Origin: Paracoccus halophilus
GTDB taxonomy: Bacteria > Pseudomonadota > Alphaproteobacteria > Rhodobacterales > Rhodobacteraceae
NCBI RefSeq assembly: GCF_000763905.1
Contig: NZ_JRKN01000004.1
Span: 153,055-217,054 of the forward strand
Length of the DNA stretch: 64,000 nt
Direction of reading: 5' to 3'
Both the position numbers and the translations under genes were made by a program. The notes under the pieces are model-generated. The model saw nothing but the letters and a program-made list of their open reading frames with translations, had not been told where the DNA came from and searched no databases. Shown here in pieces: positions 38,607 to 48,318 of this stretch (positions within the stretch are counted from its first letter, which is position 1; each line of letters begins with the position of its first letter).

Positions 38607-39908
38607 ATGAAAGTCATCATCCTCGGAGCAGGTGTGCTGGGCGTCACCTCGGCATGGTATCTGGCCAAGGCCGGACATGAAGTCACCGTGATCGACCGCC
38701 AGCAGGGCCCGGCGCTGGAAACCAGCTATGCCAATGCAGGCGAAATCTCGCCCGGCTATTCCTCGCCCTGGGCCGCGCCGGGTGTGCCGCTCAAGGCGCT
38801 GAAATGGATGTTCCAGCGCCATGCGCCGCTGGTCCTGCAGCCGCGCCTGGACTGGCATCGCGTGTCCTGGATGGCGCGGATGCTGGCCAACTGCACCTCG
38901 TCGGCCTATGCGATCAACAAGAGCCGCATGGTCCGGCTGGCCGAATACAGCCGCGACTGCCTGGGCGAACTGCGCGCCGAGACGGGGATCGAATACGACC
39001 AGCGCATGCAGGGCACGCTGCAGCTGTTCCGCAAGCCCGAGCAGCTTGACGCGGCCGGCAAGGATATCGAGGTGCTCCGAGCTGACGGTGTTCCCTTCGA
39101 GGTGCTGGACCGCGCGGGTTGCATCGCCGCCGAGCCGGGGCTGGCCGCCTCGGCCGAGCGGATCGCCGGCGGGCTGCGCCTGCCGGGCGACGAGACCGGC
39201 GATTGCTTCAAGTTCACCAACCGGCTGGCCGAAATGGCCGTGGCGGCCGGCGTGACCTTCCGCTGGGGCGTGACGGTCGAGCGGCTGCAGGCCGCGAACG
39301 GGCGGATCACCGGCGTTCAGACCGATCAGGGCCGGATGACCGCCGACCGCTATGTGCTGGCCATGGGGCCGCATTCGCCGCAGATGGTGCGCCATCTGGG
39401 CGTCAAGCTGCCGGTCTATCCGCTCAAGGGCTATTCGCTGACCATCGATATCGAGGATGAAAGCCGCGCCCCCGTCTCGACCGTCATGGACGAGACCTAC
39501 AAGATCGCGATCACCCGTCTGGGCAGCCGCATCCGCGTCGGCGGGCTGGCGGAAATCGCCGGTTACGACCTGAGCCTGAACCCGCGCCGCCATGCGACGC
39601 TGGCGAAATCGGTGAGCGAACTGTTCGGCGGCGCCGGCGACCCGGCCAAGGCCGAGTTCTGGACCGGGCTGCGTCCGATGACGCCCGACGGAACCCCGAT
39701 CGTCGGCGCGACGCCGATCGCGAACCTGTTCCTGAATACCGGCCACGGAACTCTGGGATGGACCATGTCTGCGGGCTCGGGCCGCCTGCTGGCCGATCTG
39801 ATCTCGGGGCGCAAGCCGGATATCGCCGCAGAGGATCTGGGCTATGCGCGTTACCAGCGCGGCCTGCGCGACGGCATCGGCGGTTCGCTGCAGCCCGCGC
39901 GCGCCTGA
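38607..39908 (+). CDS. dadA: D-amino acid dehydrogenase small subunit
   Basis: DadA oxidises D-amino acids, mainly D-alanine, to 2-oxoacids and passes electrons to the respiratory chain at the inner membrane. The 433-residue protein has the FAD-binding [19 protein letters not shown], the [20 protein letters not shown] segment and the C-terminal [14 protein letters not shown] and [16 protein letters not shown] motifs. ATG at 38607 is preceded by GAAGGAGAGG. It is divergent from the MFS gene. No alr gene accompanies it. Confidence 0.95.
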   Translation: MKVIILGAGVLGVTSAWYLAKAGHEVTVIDRQQGPALETSYANAGEISPGYSSPWAAPGVPLKALKWMFQRHAPLVLQPRLDWHRVSWMARMLANCTSSAYAINKSRMVRLAEYSRDCLGELRAETGIEYDQRMQGTLQLFRKPEQLDAAGKDIEVLRADGVPFEVLDRAGCIAAEPGLAASAERIAGGLRLPGDETGDCFKFTNRLAEMAVAAGVTFRWGVTVERLQAANGRITGVQTDQGRMTADRYVLAMGPHSPQMVRHLGVKLPVYPLKGYSLTIDIEDESRAPVSTVMDETYKIAITRLGSRIRVGGLAEIAGYDLSLNPRRHATLAKSVSELFGGAGDPAKAEFWTGLRPMTPDGTPIVGATPIANLFLNTGHGTLGWTMSAGSGRLLADLISGRKPDIAAEDLGYARYQRGLRDGIGGSLQPARA

Positions 39909-39932
39909 ACGGCCTCAAGCCTGTCACAAGAC

Positions 39933-39960
39933 AAGGGCCGGGTTCCGAACCCGGCCCTTT
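39933..39960 (+). terminator. Terminator after dadA
   Basis: AAGGGCCGGGTT (39933-39944) and AACCCGGCCCTT (39948-39959) form a perfect 12-bp stem with a CCG loop, followed by a short T run. Confidence 0.85.
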
Positions 39961-40237
39961 CGCATTCGTGGCACCGGCCGGATTCGCTGCGCATCAGGTT
40001 TTTCGCTTGTTTCATAAGGGTTTCGGGGAGGTTTCGCCGAAAACCGTATAGCAACACTCTGGTAACGTTTTGTCATTGAAGCGGGGCTTGCCCTTGACGC
40101 AGCGTCGGTGCCGGCGACTGTTACGGCTATACGAGTCGTGCCGCCCTCTGCTCGGGCGGTGCGCGCGACGTTGTGATATGTTAATGCTGCCACGTCTGCG
40201 CCCTCTGCGGCGCAGTGCGTTACGAAGGGAAATACCG
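39961..40237. other. Leader region of the L,D-transpeptidase gene
   Basis: No gene is visible in these 277 bp. Two hairpins with similar CCCTCTGC loops occur: 40138-40162 (stem through CCGCCC/GGGCGG) and 40196-40215 (CTGCGCC/GGCGCAG). The second ends 22 bp before the ATG and could affect translation. TTGACG at 40094 may be a promoter element but has no good partner. Confidence 0.35.
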
Positions 40238-40984
40238 ATGCGCCTTGCTTCGCTTATGCTGGCATTGGGGTTTGTGCTTGCCGCCTGCGCCGCCCCGCCC
40301 GAAGCCACGACCACCCCGACCACGACCACGCAGGGCATATATGGCGCCCGGATCGATTCCGGCCCCAATTCCGAGCCGATCGACATTCCGGCCGTGCGCC
40401 CGGCCTATCTGAACGAACAGAACACCCGCCAGCGCGTCGCCTATAACGGCCCCGAACGGCCGGGCACCATCGTCGTCGATCCCTATGCGCGTTTCCTGTA
40501 CCATGTGCTGGAGAATGGCGAAGCGATGCGTTTCGGCGTCGCCGTCGGGCAGGCCGGCAAGAACTTTGCCGGCAGTGCCACGATCCGCCGCAAGCAGGCC
40601 TGGCCCAGCTGGACGCCCACCGCCAACATGGTCCGCACCCAGCCCGAGCTTTACGGCCCGCTGAGGGGCGGTCTCAAGGGCGGTGTCGACAATCCGCTGG
40701 GCTCGCGTGCGCTCTATCTCTACAAGGGCAGCCGCGACACCATGTATCGCATTCACGGCACGATGGACCCGTCCTCGATCGGTAAGGCCACCTCGGCCGG
40801 CTGTATCCGCCTGTTCAACCAGGATGCCATGGACCTGTTCGAAGAGATCCCCCTGGGCACCCCGGTCAAGGTGCGGACCCGGGCCGAAAGCATCGCGCTG
40901 GAAGGGCCGATGATCCAGCAGCCGAACGGCTATCTGGTGCGCGAGCGCGATCTGCAGACCGCCGCGGCCGTTCAACCGCAATAG
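40238..40984 (+). CDS. L,D-transpeptidase lipoprotein (YkuD domain)
   Basis: L,D-transpeptidases crosslink peptidoglycan between diaminopimelate residues or attach proteins to it, releasing D-alanine. The 248-residue precursor has a lipoprotein signal with the lipobox LAAC (Cys17) and the YkuD catalytic motif with His173 and Cys189 in IHGT and KATSAGCIRLFN. The ATG at 40238 was chosen because it starts the signal peptide; AAGGGAAAT precedes it. It would act in the periplasm, anchored to a membrane. Confidence 0.92.
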   Translation: MRLASLMLALGFVLAACAAPPEATTTPTTTTQGIYGARIDSGPNSEPIDIPAVRPAYLNEQNTRQRVAYNGPERPGTIVVDPYARFLYHVLENGEAMRFGVAVGQAGKNFAGSATIRRKQAWPSWTPTANMVRTQPELYGPLRGGLKGGVDNPLGSRALYLYKGSRDTMYRIHGTMDPSSIGKATSAGCIRLFNQDAMDLFEEIPLGTPVKVRTRAESIALEGPMIQQPNGYLVRERDLQTAAAVQPQ

Positions 40985-41087
40985 ATCTCGGCTGCATCGC
41001 GCGGCCGGCACGCGCCGGCCGCAACGCGGTTTGCAAACCGGCCCGGGGCTGCTATCTGGATCGGGATGTTCTTGCGTTCGGGAAACG

Positions 41088-41999
41088 ATGCTGCGTCTTG
41101 TCCTGACCCTGGCCGCGACACTTGTCGCCTTTTCCGCCCCGGCCTATGAGGCGGTCGATCCGGTGCATGGGCTGCCCGCGCCGCGCGACTCGGACCAGTT
41201 GCGCTGCACCGATGACGGCGGGCATTGCATCGCGGTCGCGACCTATGTGCCCGATGTCTGTCGCACCATCGAGCGCGCGGCGGGAAAGAACCGGCTGGAC
41301 CCGAATTTCCTCGCCCGGCTGCTGTGGAAGGAAAGCCTGTTCGAGGCCAATGCCATCAGCCCCGTCGGCGCGATGGGAATCGCGCAGTTCATGCCCGGCA
41401 CCGCCGAGATGGTGGGGCTGGACGATCCCTTCAACCCGGCAAAGGCGATCGAGGCCTCGGCCCGTTATCTGCGCCAGCTGACCGACAGTTTCGGCAATGT
41501 CGGGCTGGCGGCGGTGGCCTATAACGGTGGCGAGAACCGCGCCGCGCGTTTCATCGCGCAGGGCGGCAGCCTGCCCTGGGAGACGCAGGATTACGTCGAG
41601 GCGATCACCGGCCGGACCGCGTGGAACTGGCGCGACGATCCGCCGGGCGAGCTGGATATAAGGCTGGACAGGGAGCGCCCCTTTCGCGCGGCCTGCATCG
41701 ATCTGGCGGGCAACCGCAAGCTGCGCGAATTCCAGACGCCGGACCGCGTCTGGCCCTGGGGCGTGATCGTCGCCGCCCATGCCAGCCGCGCCGGCGCGAC
41801 CAGCCAGGTGTCGCGGCTGAACCGGACGCTGCGCCCGATCCTGGGCGGCAAGCGCATCGGCTATGTGCGGCGCAAGATTTCGGGCGCGCCGCGCAGGATG
41901 TATACCGCGCAGATCGGCTATTCCTCGAAGACCGAGGCCTATGCCTTTTGCGCCCGGCTGCGCGGTCTGGGCGGCCGCTGTCTGGTGCTGAAGAACTGA
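41088..41999 (+). CDS. Lytic transglycosylase with C-terminal SPOR-like region
   Basis: The 303-residue precursor has a signal peptide (LRLVLTLAATLVAFSAPAYE), a SLT domain with the catalytic Glu82 in LLWKESLFEANAISPVGAMG, IAQFMPGTAEM and AYNGGENRA, and a C-terminal segment (MYTAQIGYSSKTEAY) that looks like a SPOR domain, which binds denuded glycan strands. It would cleave peptidoglycan in the periplasm. It lies 103 bp after the L,D-transpeptidase gene, so the two may act together. Confidence 0.9.
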   Translation: MLRLVLTLAATLVAFSAPAYEAVDPVHGLPAPRDSDQLRCTDDGGHCIAVATYVPDVCRTIERAAGKNRLDPNFLARLLWKESLFEANAISPVGAMGIAQFMPGTAEMVGLDDPFNPAKAIEASARYLRQLTDSFGNVGLAAVAYNGGENRAARFIAQGGSLPWETQDYVEAITGRTAWNWRDDPPGELDIRLDRERPFRAACIDLAGNRKLREFQTPDRVWPWGVIVAAHASRAGATSQVSRLNRTLRPILGGKRIGYVRRKISGAPRRMYTAQIGYSSKTEAYAFCARLRGLGGRCLVLKN

Positions 42000-42046
42000 A
42001 CGCCGCGCGGGTGGCGGCGTTCGGCATGGATATTTGAATGAAGAAG
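41999..42046 (+). repeat. Hairpin plus GGATATTTGAA element, copy 1
   Basis: An 8-bp hairpin AACGCCGC/GCGGCGTT (41999-42006, 42014-42021) overlapping the transglycosylase stop is followed by GGATATTTGAATGAAGAAG (42028-42046). The same layout appears after serC at 46574-46620. Confidence 0.45.
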
Positions 42047-42053
42047 AAACGGG

Positions 42054-43523
42054 CTATTCTGCCCAGCGGACCTGCGTCAGGTCGTTGGCGGGCATTGGCG
42101 CATTTTCCCACAGCCCTTGCAGTTCGGCCCTGGCGACGCCGGTCTTGGCAAGCTGGAACAGATAGGCGTTGACTTGATCCCGGGCGATGATCTCCTGCGC
42201 CTGTTTCAGGAGTGTCGAGCGCGTCGCGGGCGCGGTGGCGGCGTCTAGTTCGGCCATCACCTCGCGGAAGGCGGGATTGTCGTAGTTGAAGTAATAATCC
42301 TCGCGCCCGTAGATGCCGATATCCATCGGCTCCACATGGCTGATGATGGTCAGGTCGTAATCCGCGTTCCCGAACACCTGTTCGAGCCATTGCGACCATT
42401 CCATATTGGTGATCCGGGTGTCGATGCCGACGGCACGCAGCTCGGCCGCGACGATCTCGCCGCCGCGTCGCGCATAGGGGGTGGGCGGCAGGGCAAGGCG
42501 CAGGGTCAGTCTGTCGGCGCCCGCCTCGGCCAGCAGGCTTTTCGCCAGTTCGGGATCGTGCTGCGATTCCGCCGTCAGGTCGATGTAATCGGGGCTATGG
42601 GGGGCGAAATGCGTGCCGATGGGCGTGCCGTAGCCGAACATCGCGCCGTCGATGATCTCTTGCCGATTGATCGCGTGCGAAATGGCCTTGCGCACCCGCA
42701 GATCGTCCAGCGGCGGGCGGGCATTGTTCATCGCCAGGATGGTTTCGCCCTCGGTCGTGCCGACCAGCACCCGGAAGCGCGGATCCGCCTGGAACTGGGC
42801 CAGGGTCTCGGGCGCGGGATAGATCGGGAAAGCGTCGATGTCGCCTGCCATGATCGCGGCGAAGGCGGCGGTCGGATCGCTGATGAAGCGGAAGGTGGCG
42901 GTCTTCAGCGCCGGCTTTTCGCCCCAATAGCCATCATAGGCGGTCAGGGTGATATGATCGCCCTGTTTCCATTCGCCGAACCGGAACGGGCCGGTGCCGA
43001 CCGGATGCGAGGCGATATCGCCGATATTGGCCTGCTCGACCATGACCGCGTCGCCCCAGGCCAGCTTGAAGGGCAGGGCGCCATCGGGGGATTTCAGCGC
43101 GATACGGACGGTGTGCGGGTCTATGGCCTCGACGGTGCTGATCCCCTCGAACAGGGTTTTCTGCGCATTGGTGCTGTCCGGAGCCCGGGCGCGGTCGAGC
43201 GTGAAGATCACGTCCTGCGCGTCGAAGGCGCTGCCATCGTGGAAGGTCACGCCGGGGCGCAGGCGGAAGGTATAGACGCTGCCATCCCCTGAGATGTCCC
43301 AGCTTTCGGCCAGTGCGGGCTGCACGCTGCCGTCCGGAGCGATGCGGGTCAGCCCCTCGAACAGGTTGGCATAGACCACCTCGTCGATGGCGGCGGCGGC
43401 GCCTCCGGTCGGGTCGAGGTTCGGCGGCTCGAGCACCATGCCCAGTATGATCGAGTCCTGGGCCGCGAGGGCCGGGGAGGCGATCGCCGCGAATGCGACC
43501 GCCCGCATGAGCCTGGCAAACAT
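42054..43523 (-). CDS. Peptide/dipeptide ABC transporter substrate-binding protein
   Basis: The 489-residue precursor has a signal peptide (LMRAVAFAAIASPALAAQD) and an SBP_bac_5 domain with EPPNLDPTGGAAAAIDEVV, ESWDISGDGSVYTFRLRPGV and the typical VRKAISHAINRQEII. It would bind peptides, or nickel or opine-like ligands as some family members do. The start ATG at 43523 follows AAAGGGACAGGA. It is on the same strand as the dipeptide permeases but 5 kb away, with three plus-strand genes between, so their pairing is uncertain. Confidence 0.92.
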   Translation of the reverse strand: MFARLMRAVAFAAIASPALAAQDSIILGMVLEPPNLDPTGGAAAAIDEVVYANLFEGLTRIAPDGSVQPALAESWDISGDGSVYTFRLRPGVTFHDGSAFDAQDVIFTLDRARAPDSTNAQKTLFEGISTVEAIDPHTVRIALKSPDGALPFKLAWGDAVMVEQANIGDIASHPVGTGPFRFGEWKQGDHITLTAYDGYWGEKPALKTATFRFISDPTAAFAAIMAGDIDAFPIYPAPETLAQFQADPRFRVLVGTTEGETILAMNNARPPLDDLRVRKAISHAINRQEIIDGAMFGYGTPIGTHFAPHSPDYIDLTAESQHDPELAKSLLAEAGADRLTLRLALPPTPYARRGGEIVAAELRAVGIDTRITNMEWSQWLEQVFGNADYDLTIISHVEPMDIGIYGREDYYFNYDNPAFREVMAELDAATAPATRSTLLKQAQEIIARDQVNAYLFQLAKTGVARAELQGLWENAPMPANDLTQVRWAE

Positions 43524-43579
43524 TCCTGTCCCTTTCGATTGGCTGACCCGGGGCACATTCCGGGCAAAACCGCCGGCGA

Positions 43580-44275
43580 TCAAGCCCGGTTCGCGGTCAG
43601 TTGCTGGGCGAGTCCGGCAAAAAGCAGCCAGAGCGAGGTCAGCAGAAGGCCCCAGCGGGCGAAGGTCTCGGCGTGGAAATCGACCATCGCCGCCCAGATC
43701 GCGAACACCACCCAGAGGATGGCCACAGGCAGCGAGATCCAGCGCCAGCGTTCCGTCCGGACCGGGTGGATGAACTTGATATTGGTGAACATGGCGTAGG
43801 TCAGGACCACGACGATGAACAGGATCACCCAGAAATTCGGCTTGAGCGCGAACAGGACCAGCACCACCATATTCCAGCATCCGGGAAAGCCGGAAAAGGA
43901 ATTGTCCTTTGTCTTCATGCGGGTATCGGCGAAATATACGACGCTGCCATAGGTGATCGCGATGATCGCGATCCAGCCCGTCCAGCCGGGCAGCAGCCCC
44001 GACATGAACAGCGCATAGGCGGGGATGAAGACATAGGTCAGATAGTCGATGATCAGGTCCATCAGCACGCCGTCATAGGTCGGCCAGTTGTGCTTGACGT
44101 CATAGCGGCGCGCCAGCGGGCCATCGACCCCGTCCACGATCAGCGCCACGACCAGCCAGAAGAACATCATCGACCAGTCGCCATTGCCGGCGGCGAGCAG
44201 CGCCAGCATGGAAAGAACCGCCCCCGTGGCGGTGAGCAGGTGAACGAGAAGAGCCTTGAGACGCAGGTTCATCAT
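43580..44275 (-). CDS. pcs: Phosphatidylcholine synthase
   Basis: Pcs condenses choline with CDP-diacylglycerol to phosphatidylcholine in the inner membrane, a bacterial route found in rhizobia and Rhodobacteraceae. The 231-residue protein has about six to eight membrane helices and the CDP-alcohol phosphotransferase motif starting DGPLARR, with the later Gly and two Asp in YDGVLMDLIIDY. The NSFSGFPGCWN segment is typical for Pcs. The start may be 44275 or 44272. It is upstream of the peptide-binding protein gene (57 bp). Confidence 0.93.
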   Translation of the reverse strand: MMNLRLKALLVHLLTATGAVLSMLALLAAGNGDWSMMFFWLVVALIVDGVDGPLARRYDVKHNWPTYDGVLMDLIIDYLTYVFIPAYALFMSGLLPGWTGWIAIIAITYGSVVYFADTRMKTKDNSFSGFPGCWNMVVLVLFALKPNFWVILFIVVVLTYAMFTNIKFIHPVRTERWRWISLPVAILWVVFAIWAAMVDFHAETFARWGLLLTSLWLLFAGLAQQLTANRA

Positions 44276-44363
44276 GTGCTTGTGTCATCGAACGGTCATG
44301 TTCGCAAGTTCTTGCCCGGACCTGCCGGCCGGTTTGCCCGTGTCGTGATGCGCGATTGCGCCG

Positions 44364-45239
44364 CTAATTCGCGAATTCCTCGGCCGCGTAGCCCTGAAGA
44401 TAGAGCAGCGCCGTCAGATCGCCGTGGTTGATTCGCAGATCGACCTGCGCCGCGACCGAGGGCTTGGCATGCAGCGCCACGCCCGTGCCCGCAAGCTGCA
44501 ACATGCCCAGATCGTTGGCGCCGTCGCCGACCGCGATGACATCGGCGGGTGTGAACCCGCGCGCGGCGGCGATTTCGTGCAGCGCCTCGACCTTGGCTTC
44601 GCGGCCCAGCACGGGCAGGGCGACATGGCCGGTGAGCAGGTCGTTATCAGCCAGAAGCGTATTGGCGCGATGCTCGTCAAAGCCGAGCGCGGTCGCGACC
44701 GGCTCGGTAAAGACCGTGAACCCGCCCGAGACGAGCGCGGTATAACCGCCCTGCGCGCGCATCGTCGCGACCAGTTCGCGCCCGCCCGCCGCCAGCGTGA
44801 TGCGGCTGTCCAGAACCTCGCCGATGGCGCTTTCGGGCAGGCCGGACAGCAGGGCGACGCGGGCGATCAGGGCCTCGTGGAAATTCAGCTCTCCGTTCAT
44901 TGCCCGGGCGGTGATGGCGGCGACGCGTTCACCGACGCCGGCGACATCGGCCAGTTCGTCGATGCATTCCTGCTCGATCATGGTGGAATCCATATCGGCC
45001 AGCAGGATCGCCTTGCGCCGGGTCCGGGTCGGCTGAATCGCAAGGTCGAAGCCCTGCGCCTGCAGCACCTCCCAGATGGGCCAGAAATCGGCGGGCAGGG
45101 CCTCCAGCGGGAATTCGGCCGCGATGCCCGCGTTCAGCCAGATCACATGGCCGCCGTTCCACTGGGCGCGCAGATCCTCGACCAGGCGCGGTGTCAGATC
45201 GGCGCGTTTCGGGGCGGCGAGGATGGTGACGGTGAACAT
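44364..45239 (-). CDS. serB: Phosphoserine phosphatase
   Basis: SerB makes L-serine from phosphoserine. The 291-residue HAD enzyme has motif I DMDSTMIEQECIDELAD, motif II in ALVSGGFTVF, and motif IV GDGANDLGML, with an N-terminal regulatory-like domain of about 75 residues. It is divergent from serC and serA, so the three serine genes face a common control region of 166 bp. Confidence 0.96.
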   Translation of the reverse strand: MFTVTILAAPKRADLTPRLVEDLRAQWNGGHVIWLNAGIAAEFPLEALPADFWPIWEVLQAQGFDLAIQPTRTRRKAILLADMDSTMIEQECIDELADVAGVGERVAAITARAMNGELNFHEALIARVALLSGLPESAIGEVLDSRITLAAGGRELVATMRAQGGYTALVSGGFTVFTEPVATALGFDEHRANTLLADNDLLTGHVALPVLGREAKVEALHEIAAARGFTPADVIAVGDGANDLGMLQLAGTGVALHAKPSVAAQVDLRINHGDLTALLYLQGYAAEEFAN

Positions 45240-45339
45240 GGGGGCTCCGGGCCTGATGGGTCGGGCGCAGCACTAGCGAATGCGCGGCCCGGGTTCAATC
45301 GCGCAGCAGATGAGAAAGCGCTTGCGGGAATCGGGTGCC

Positions 45340-45405
45340 GGGTATAGGTCCGACGGTGGGACACGCCGCCCCAACGCGGCGCTAAATAGCTGGAAGGCTA
45401 CACAT
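45340..45405 (+). ncRNA. Candidate serC leader RNA
   Basis: A GC-rich hairpin CGCCGC/GCGGCG (45366-45383) with a CCCAAC loop lies just upstream of serC and is followed by an unpaired stretch reaching the ATG. A conserved serC leader motif (Rfam serC) is known upstream of serC-serA in alphaproteobacteria, and position, operon and compact size agree. I have matched context and a hairpin only, not the covariance model. Confidence 0.4.
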
Positions 45406-46560
45406 ATGAGCATGACTGCCCCGGCCGCGCGGCCGGCCAATCCGCGCTTTTCTTCGGGCCCCTGTGCCAAGATCCCCAGTTTTTCGCTGGACATGCTGGA
45501 GGGCGCGCCGCTGGGCCGTTCGCATCGTGCCGCCATCGGCAAGGCCAGGCTGGCCGAGGTGATCGAGCTGACCCGCGAGCTTCTGGACGTTCCGCAGGAT
45601 TACCGGATCGGGATCGTGCCCGCCTCGGATACCGGCGCGATGGAGATGGCGCTGTGGTCGCTTTTGGGCGCGCGCCCGGTCGAGATGCTGGCCTGGGAAA
45701 GCTTTGGCGCGGGCTGGGTCACCGATGTGGTCAAGCAGCTGAAGCTGGACGCCATGGTGCGCGAGGCCGATTACGGCCGGATTGTCGATTTCGCGCAGGT
45801 CGATTTCGACAAGGACGTGGTCTTTACCTGGAACGGCACGACCTCGGGCGTGCGGCTGCCGAATGGCGACGCGATCCCGGCGGATCGGGCCGGCCTGACC
45901 ATTTGCGACGCGACCAGCGCGGCCTTTGCAATGGAGTTGCCCTTCGACAAGCTGGATGTGGTGACGTTCTCCTGGCAGAAGGTGCTGGGCGGCGAGGGTG
46001 CGCATGGCATCCTGATCCTGAGCCCGCGCGCCGTCGAGCGCCTGGAGAGTTACACCCCGGCATGGCCCCTGCCCAAGATTTTCCGCCTGACCAAGGGCGG
46101 CAAGCTGATCGAGGGGATTTTCAAGGGCGAAACGATCAACACGCCCTCGATGCTTTGCGTCGAGGATTATCTGGTGGCGCTGAAATGGGCGCGCTCGCTG
46201 GGCGGGCGCAAGGCGCTGATCGCGCGGGCCGATGCCAATGCCGCGGCGGTGCGCGATTTCATCGCCGGCAAGGACTGGATCGCCGATCTGGCCGAGGATC
46301 CGGCCACGGCCTCGACCACCAGCGTCTGTCTGAAATTCACCGATCCGCGGATCCGCGACGGTGCGGCTTTCGCCAAGGCGGTCGCCAAGCGGCTGGAGAA
46401 AGAGGGCGTGGCACTGGATGCCGGCGCCTATCGCGACGCGCCGCCCGGGCTGCGGATCTGGTGCGGCTCGACCGTCGAGACCTCGGATGTCGCGGCGCTG
46501 ATGCCCTGGATCGAATATGCCTTCAACGCCGAGATCGAGGCGCAGGCGGAAATCGCCTGA
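45406..46560 (+). CDS. serC: Phosphoserine aminotransferase
   Basis: SerC converts 3-phosphohydroxypyruvate and glutamate to phosphoserine. The 384-residue protein starts at ATG 45406 ([20 protein letters not shown]), has the DATSAAF segment and the PLP lysine in [14 protein letters not shown]. The GGAAGG ribosome site lies 8 bases upstream. This is the longer alphaproteobacterial form. serA follows after 114 bp. Confidence 0.96.
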   Translation: MSMTAPAARPANPRFSSGPCAKIPSFSLDMLEGAPLGRSHRAAIGKARLAEVIELTRELLDVPQDYRIGIVPASDTGAMEMALWSLLGARPVEMLAWESFGAGWVTDVVKQLKLDAMVREADYGRIVDFAQVDFDKDVVFTWNGTTSGVRLPNGDAIPADRAGLTICDATSAAFAMELPFDKLDVVTFSWQKVLGGEGAHGILILSPRAVERLESYTPAWPLPKIFRLTKGGKLIEGIFKGETINTPSMLCVEDYLVALKWARSLGGRKALIARADANAAAVRDFIAGKDWIADLAEDPATASTTSVCLKFTDPRIRDGAAFAKAVAKRLEKEGVALDAGAYRDAPPGLRIWCGSTVETSDVAALMPWIEYAFNAEIEAQAEIA

Positions 46561-46573
46561 CGGAGATGCCGGA

Positions 46574-46620
46574 CCGGGGGCCTTGCCCCCGGACCCCCAG
46601 GATATTTGAACATGAAAGAG
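46574..46620 (+). repeat. Hairpin plus GGATATTTGAA element, copy 2
   Basis: CCGGGGGC/GCCCCCGG (46574-46581, 46585-46592) forms an 8-bp hairpin; 8 bp later comes GGATATTTGAACATGAAAG (from 46600). It shares the order hairpin, GGATATTTGAA, purine-rich tract with the element after the lytic transglycosylase gene. Confidence 0.45.
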
Positions 46621-46674
46621 AACGAGGCGCGGGCGCCATCGCGCCGTCCTTGTTCGTCCAAGAGGATGAAGAAA

Positions 46675-48264
46675 ATGCCCAAGGTTCTTGTTTCGGACAA
46701 GCTTTCGGAAACTGCCGTCCAGATCTTTCGCGATCGCGGCGTCGATGTCGACTACCTGCCGGAGGTCGGCAAGGACAAGGAAAAGCTGGCCGGGATCATC
46801 GGTCAATATGACGGTCTGGCGATCCGCTCGGCGACCAAGGTGACGGCGAAGCTTCTGGAGAATGCCGCCAATCTGAAGGTGATCGGGCGCGCCGGGATCG
46901 GGGTCGACAATGTCGAGATCCCGGCGGCCTCGAAAAAGGGCGTGATCGTGATGAACACGCCCTTTGGCAACAGCGTGACCACCGCAGAACATGCCATCGC
47001 GCTGATGTTCGCCGTGGCGCGGCAACTGCCCGAGGCGAGTGCCTCGACCCATGCAGGGAAATGGGAAAAGAACCGGTTCATGGGGGTCGAGCTGTTCAAC
47101 AAGACGCTGGGCGTGATCGGCGCGGGCAATATCGGCTCGATCGTGATCGACCGGGCATTGGGGCTGCATATGAAGGTGCTGGCCTATGACCCCTTCCTGT
47201 CGGAGGATCGCGCGCGGGAAATCGGCGTGACCAAGGTCGAGTTGGACGAGTTGCTGGCCAAGGCCGATTTCATCACGCTGCATGTGCCGCTGACCGACAA
47301 GACCCGCAATATCCTGTCGCGCGAGAACCTCGCCAAGACCAGGAAGGGCGTGCGCATCGTCAATGCCGCGCGCGGCGGGCTGATCGACGAGGAGGCGCTG
47401 GCGGAATTGCTGAAATCGGGCCATGTGGCCGGCGCCGCGCTGGACGTATTCGCGACCGAGCCTGCGACGGAAAGCCCGCTTTTCGGTCTGCCCAATGTCG
47501 TGGTGACGCCGCATCTGGGGGCCTCGACCAGCGAGGCGCAGGAGAACGTGGCGATCCAGGTGGCCGAGCAGATGTCGGATTACCTGCTGACCGGTGCGGT
47601 ACAGAACGCGCTGAACATGCCCTCGGTCACGGCCGAGGAGGCTGCGGTGATGGGGCCCTGGATCAAGCTGGCCGGGCATCTGGGCGCCTTTATCGGTCAG
47701 ATGACCGATGAGCCGATCAAGGCGATCAACGTGCTTTACGATGGCGTGGCGTCCGAGATGAACCTCAAGGCGCTGAACGCCGCGGTGATCGCGGGGGTGA
47801 TGAAGGCCACCAACCCGGATGTGAACATGGTTTCGGCCCCTGTCATGGCCACCGAGCGCGGCGTGCAGGTGGCGACCACGACCCAGGCCAAGACCGGTGT
47901 CTTCGACGGCTATATCAAGGCGACGGTGGTGACCGATTCGCGCGAGCGCTCGATCGCCGGCACCGTGTTCAGCGACGGCAAGCCGCGTTTCATCCAGATC
48001 CGCGGCATCAATGTCGATGCCGAGATCGGCGAGCACATGCTTTATACCCGCAACAAGGACGTGCCCGGCGTGATCGGCGCCCTTGGGATGACGCTGGGCG
48101 ATCTGGGCGTGAACATCGCCAACTTCACCTTGGGCCGGACCGGTTCGGGCGAGGACGCCATCGCGATCCTTTATCTGGACGAGGCGGCGCGTCCCGATGT
48201 GCTGGAGGCCTTGCGCGCAACCGACAAGTTCCTGCAGGTCCGTCCGCTGCATTTCGAGGTTTGA
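46675..48264 (+). CDS. serA: D-3-phosphoglycerate dehydrogenase
   Basis: SerA oxidises 3-phosphoglycerate with NAD in the first step of serine synthesis. The 529-residue type I enzyme has the substrate and NAD domains (GRAGIGVDNVEIPAA, GVIGAGNIGSIV, catalytic His in PHLGASTSEAQ), an intervening ASB domain and a C-terminal ACT domain for feedback by serine. ATG 46675 is chosen because AGAGGA lies 9 bases upstream and it gives MPKVLVSDKLSE. Confidence 0.97.
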   Translation: MPKVLVSDKLSETAVQIFRDRGVDVDYLPEVGKDKEKLAGIIGQYDGLAIRSATKVTAKLLENAANLKVIGRAGIGVDNVEIPAASKKGVIVMNTPFGNSVTTAEHAIALMFAVARQLPEASASTHAGKWEKNRFMGVELFNKTLGVIGAGNIGSIVIDRALGLHMKVLAYDPFLSEDRAREIGVTKVELDELLAKADFITLHVPLTDKTRNILSRENLAKTRKGVRIVNAARGGLIDEEALAELLKSGHVAGAALDVFATEPATESPLFGLPNVVVTPHLGASTSEAQENVAIQVAEQMSDYLLTGAVQNALNMPSVTAEEAAVMGPWIKLAGHLGAFIGQMTDEPIKAINVLYDGVASEMNLKALNAAVIAGVMKATNPDVNMVSAPVMATERGVQVATTTQAKTGVFDGYIKATVVTDSRERSIAGTVFSDGKPRFIQIRGINVDAEIGEHMLYTRNKDVPGVIGALGMTLGDLGVNIANFTLGRTGSGEDAIAILYLDEAARPDVLEALRATDKFLQVRPLHFEV

Positions 48265-48318
48265 AACCGGCCGGCCCCTGACGTAAATCTTCGGGGGCTT
48301 TCCTTGACCGGGGGGATC

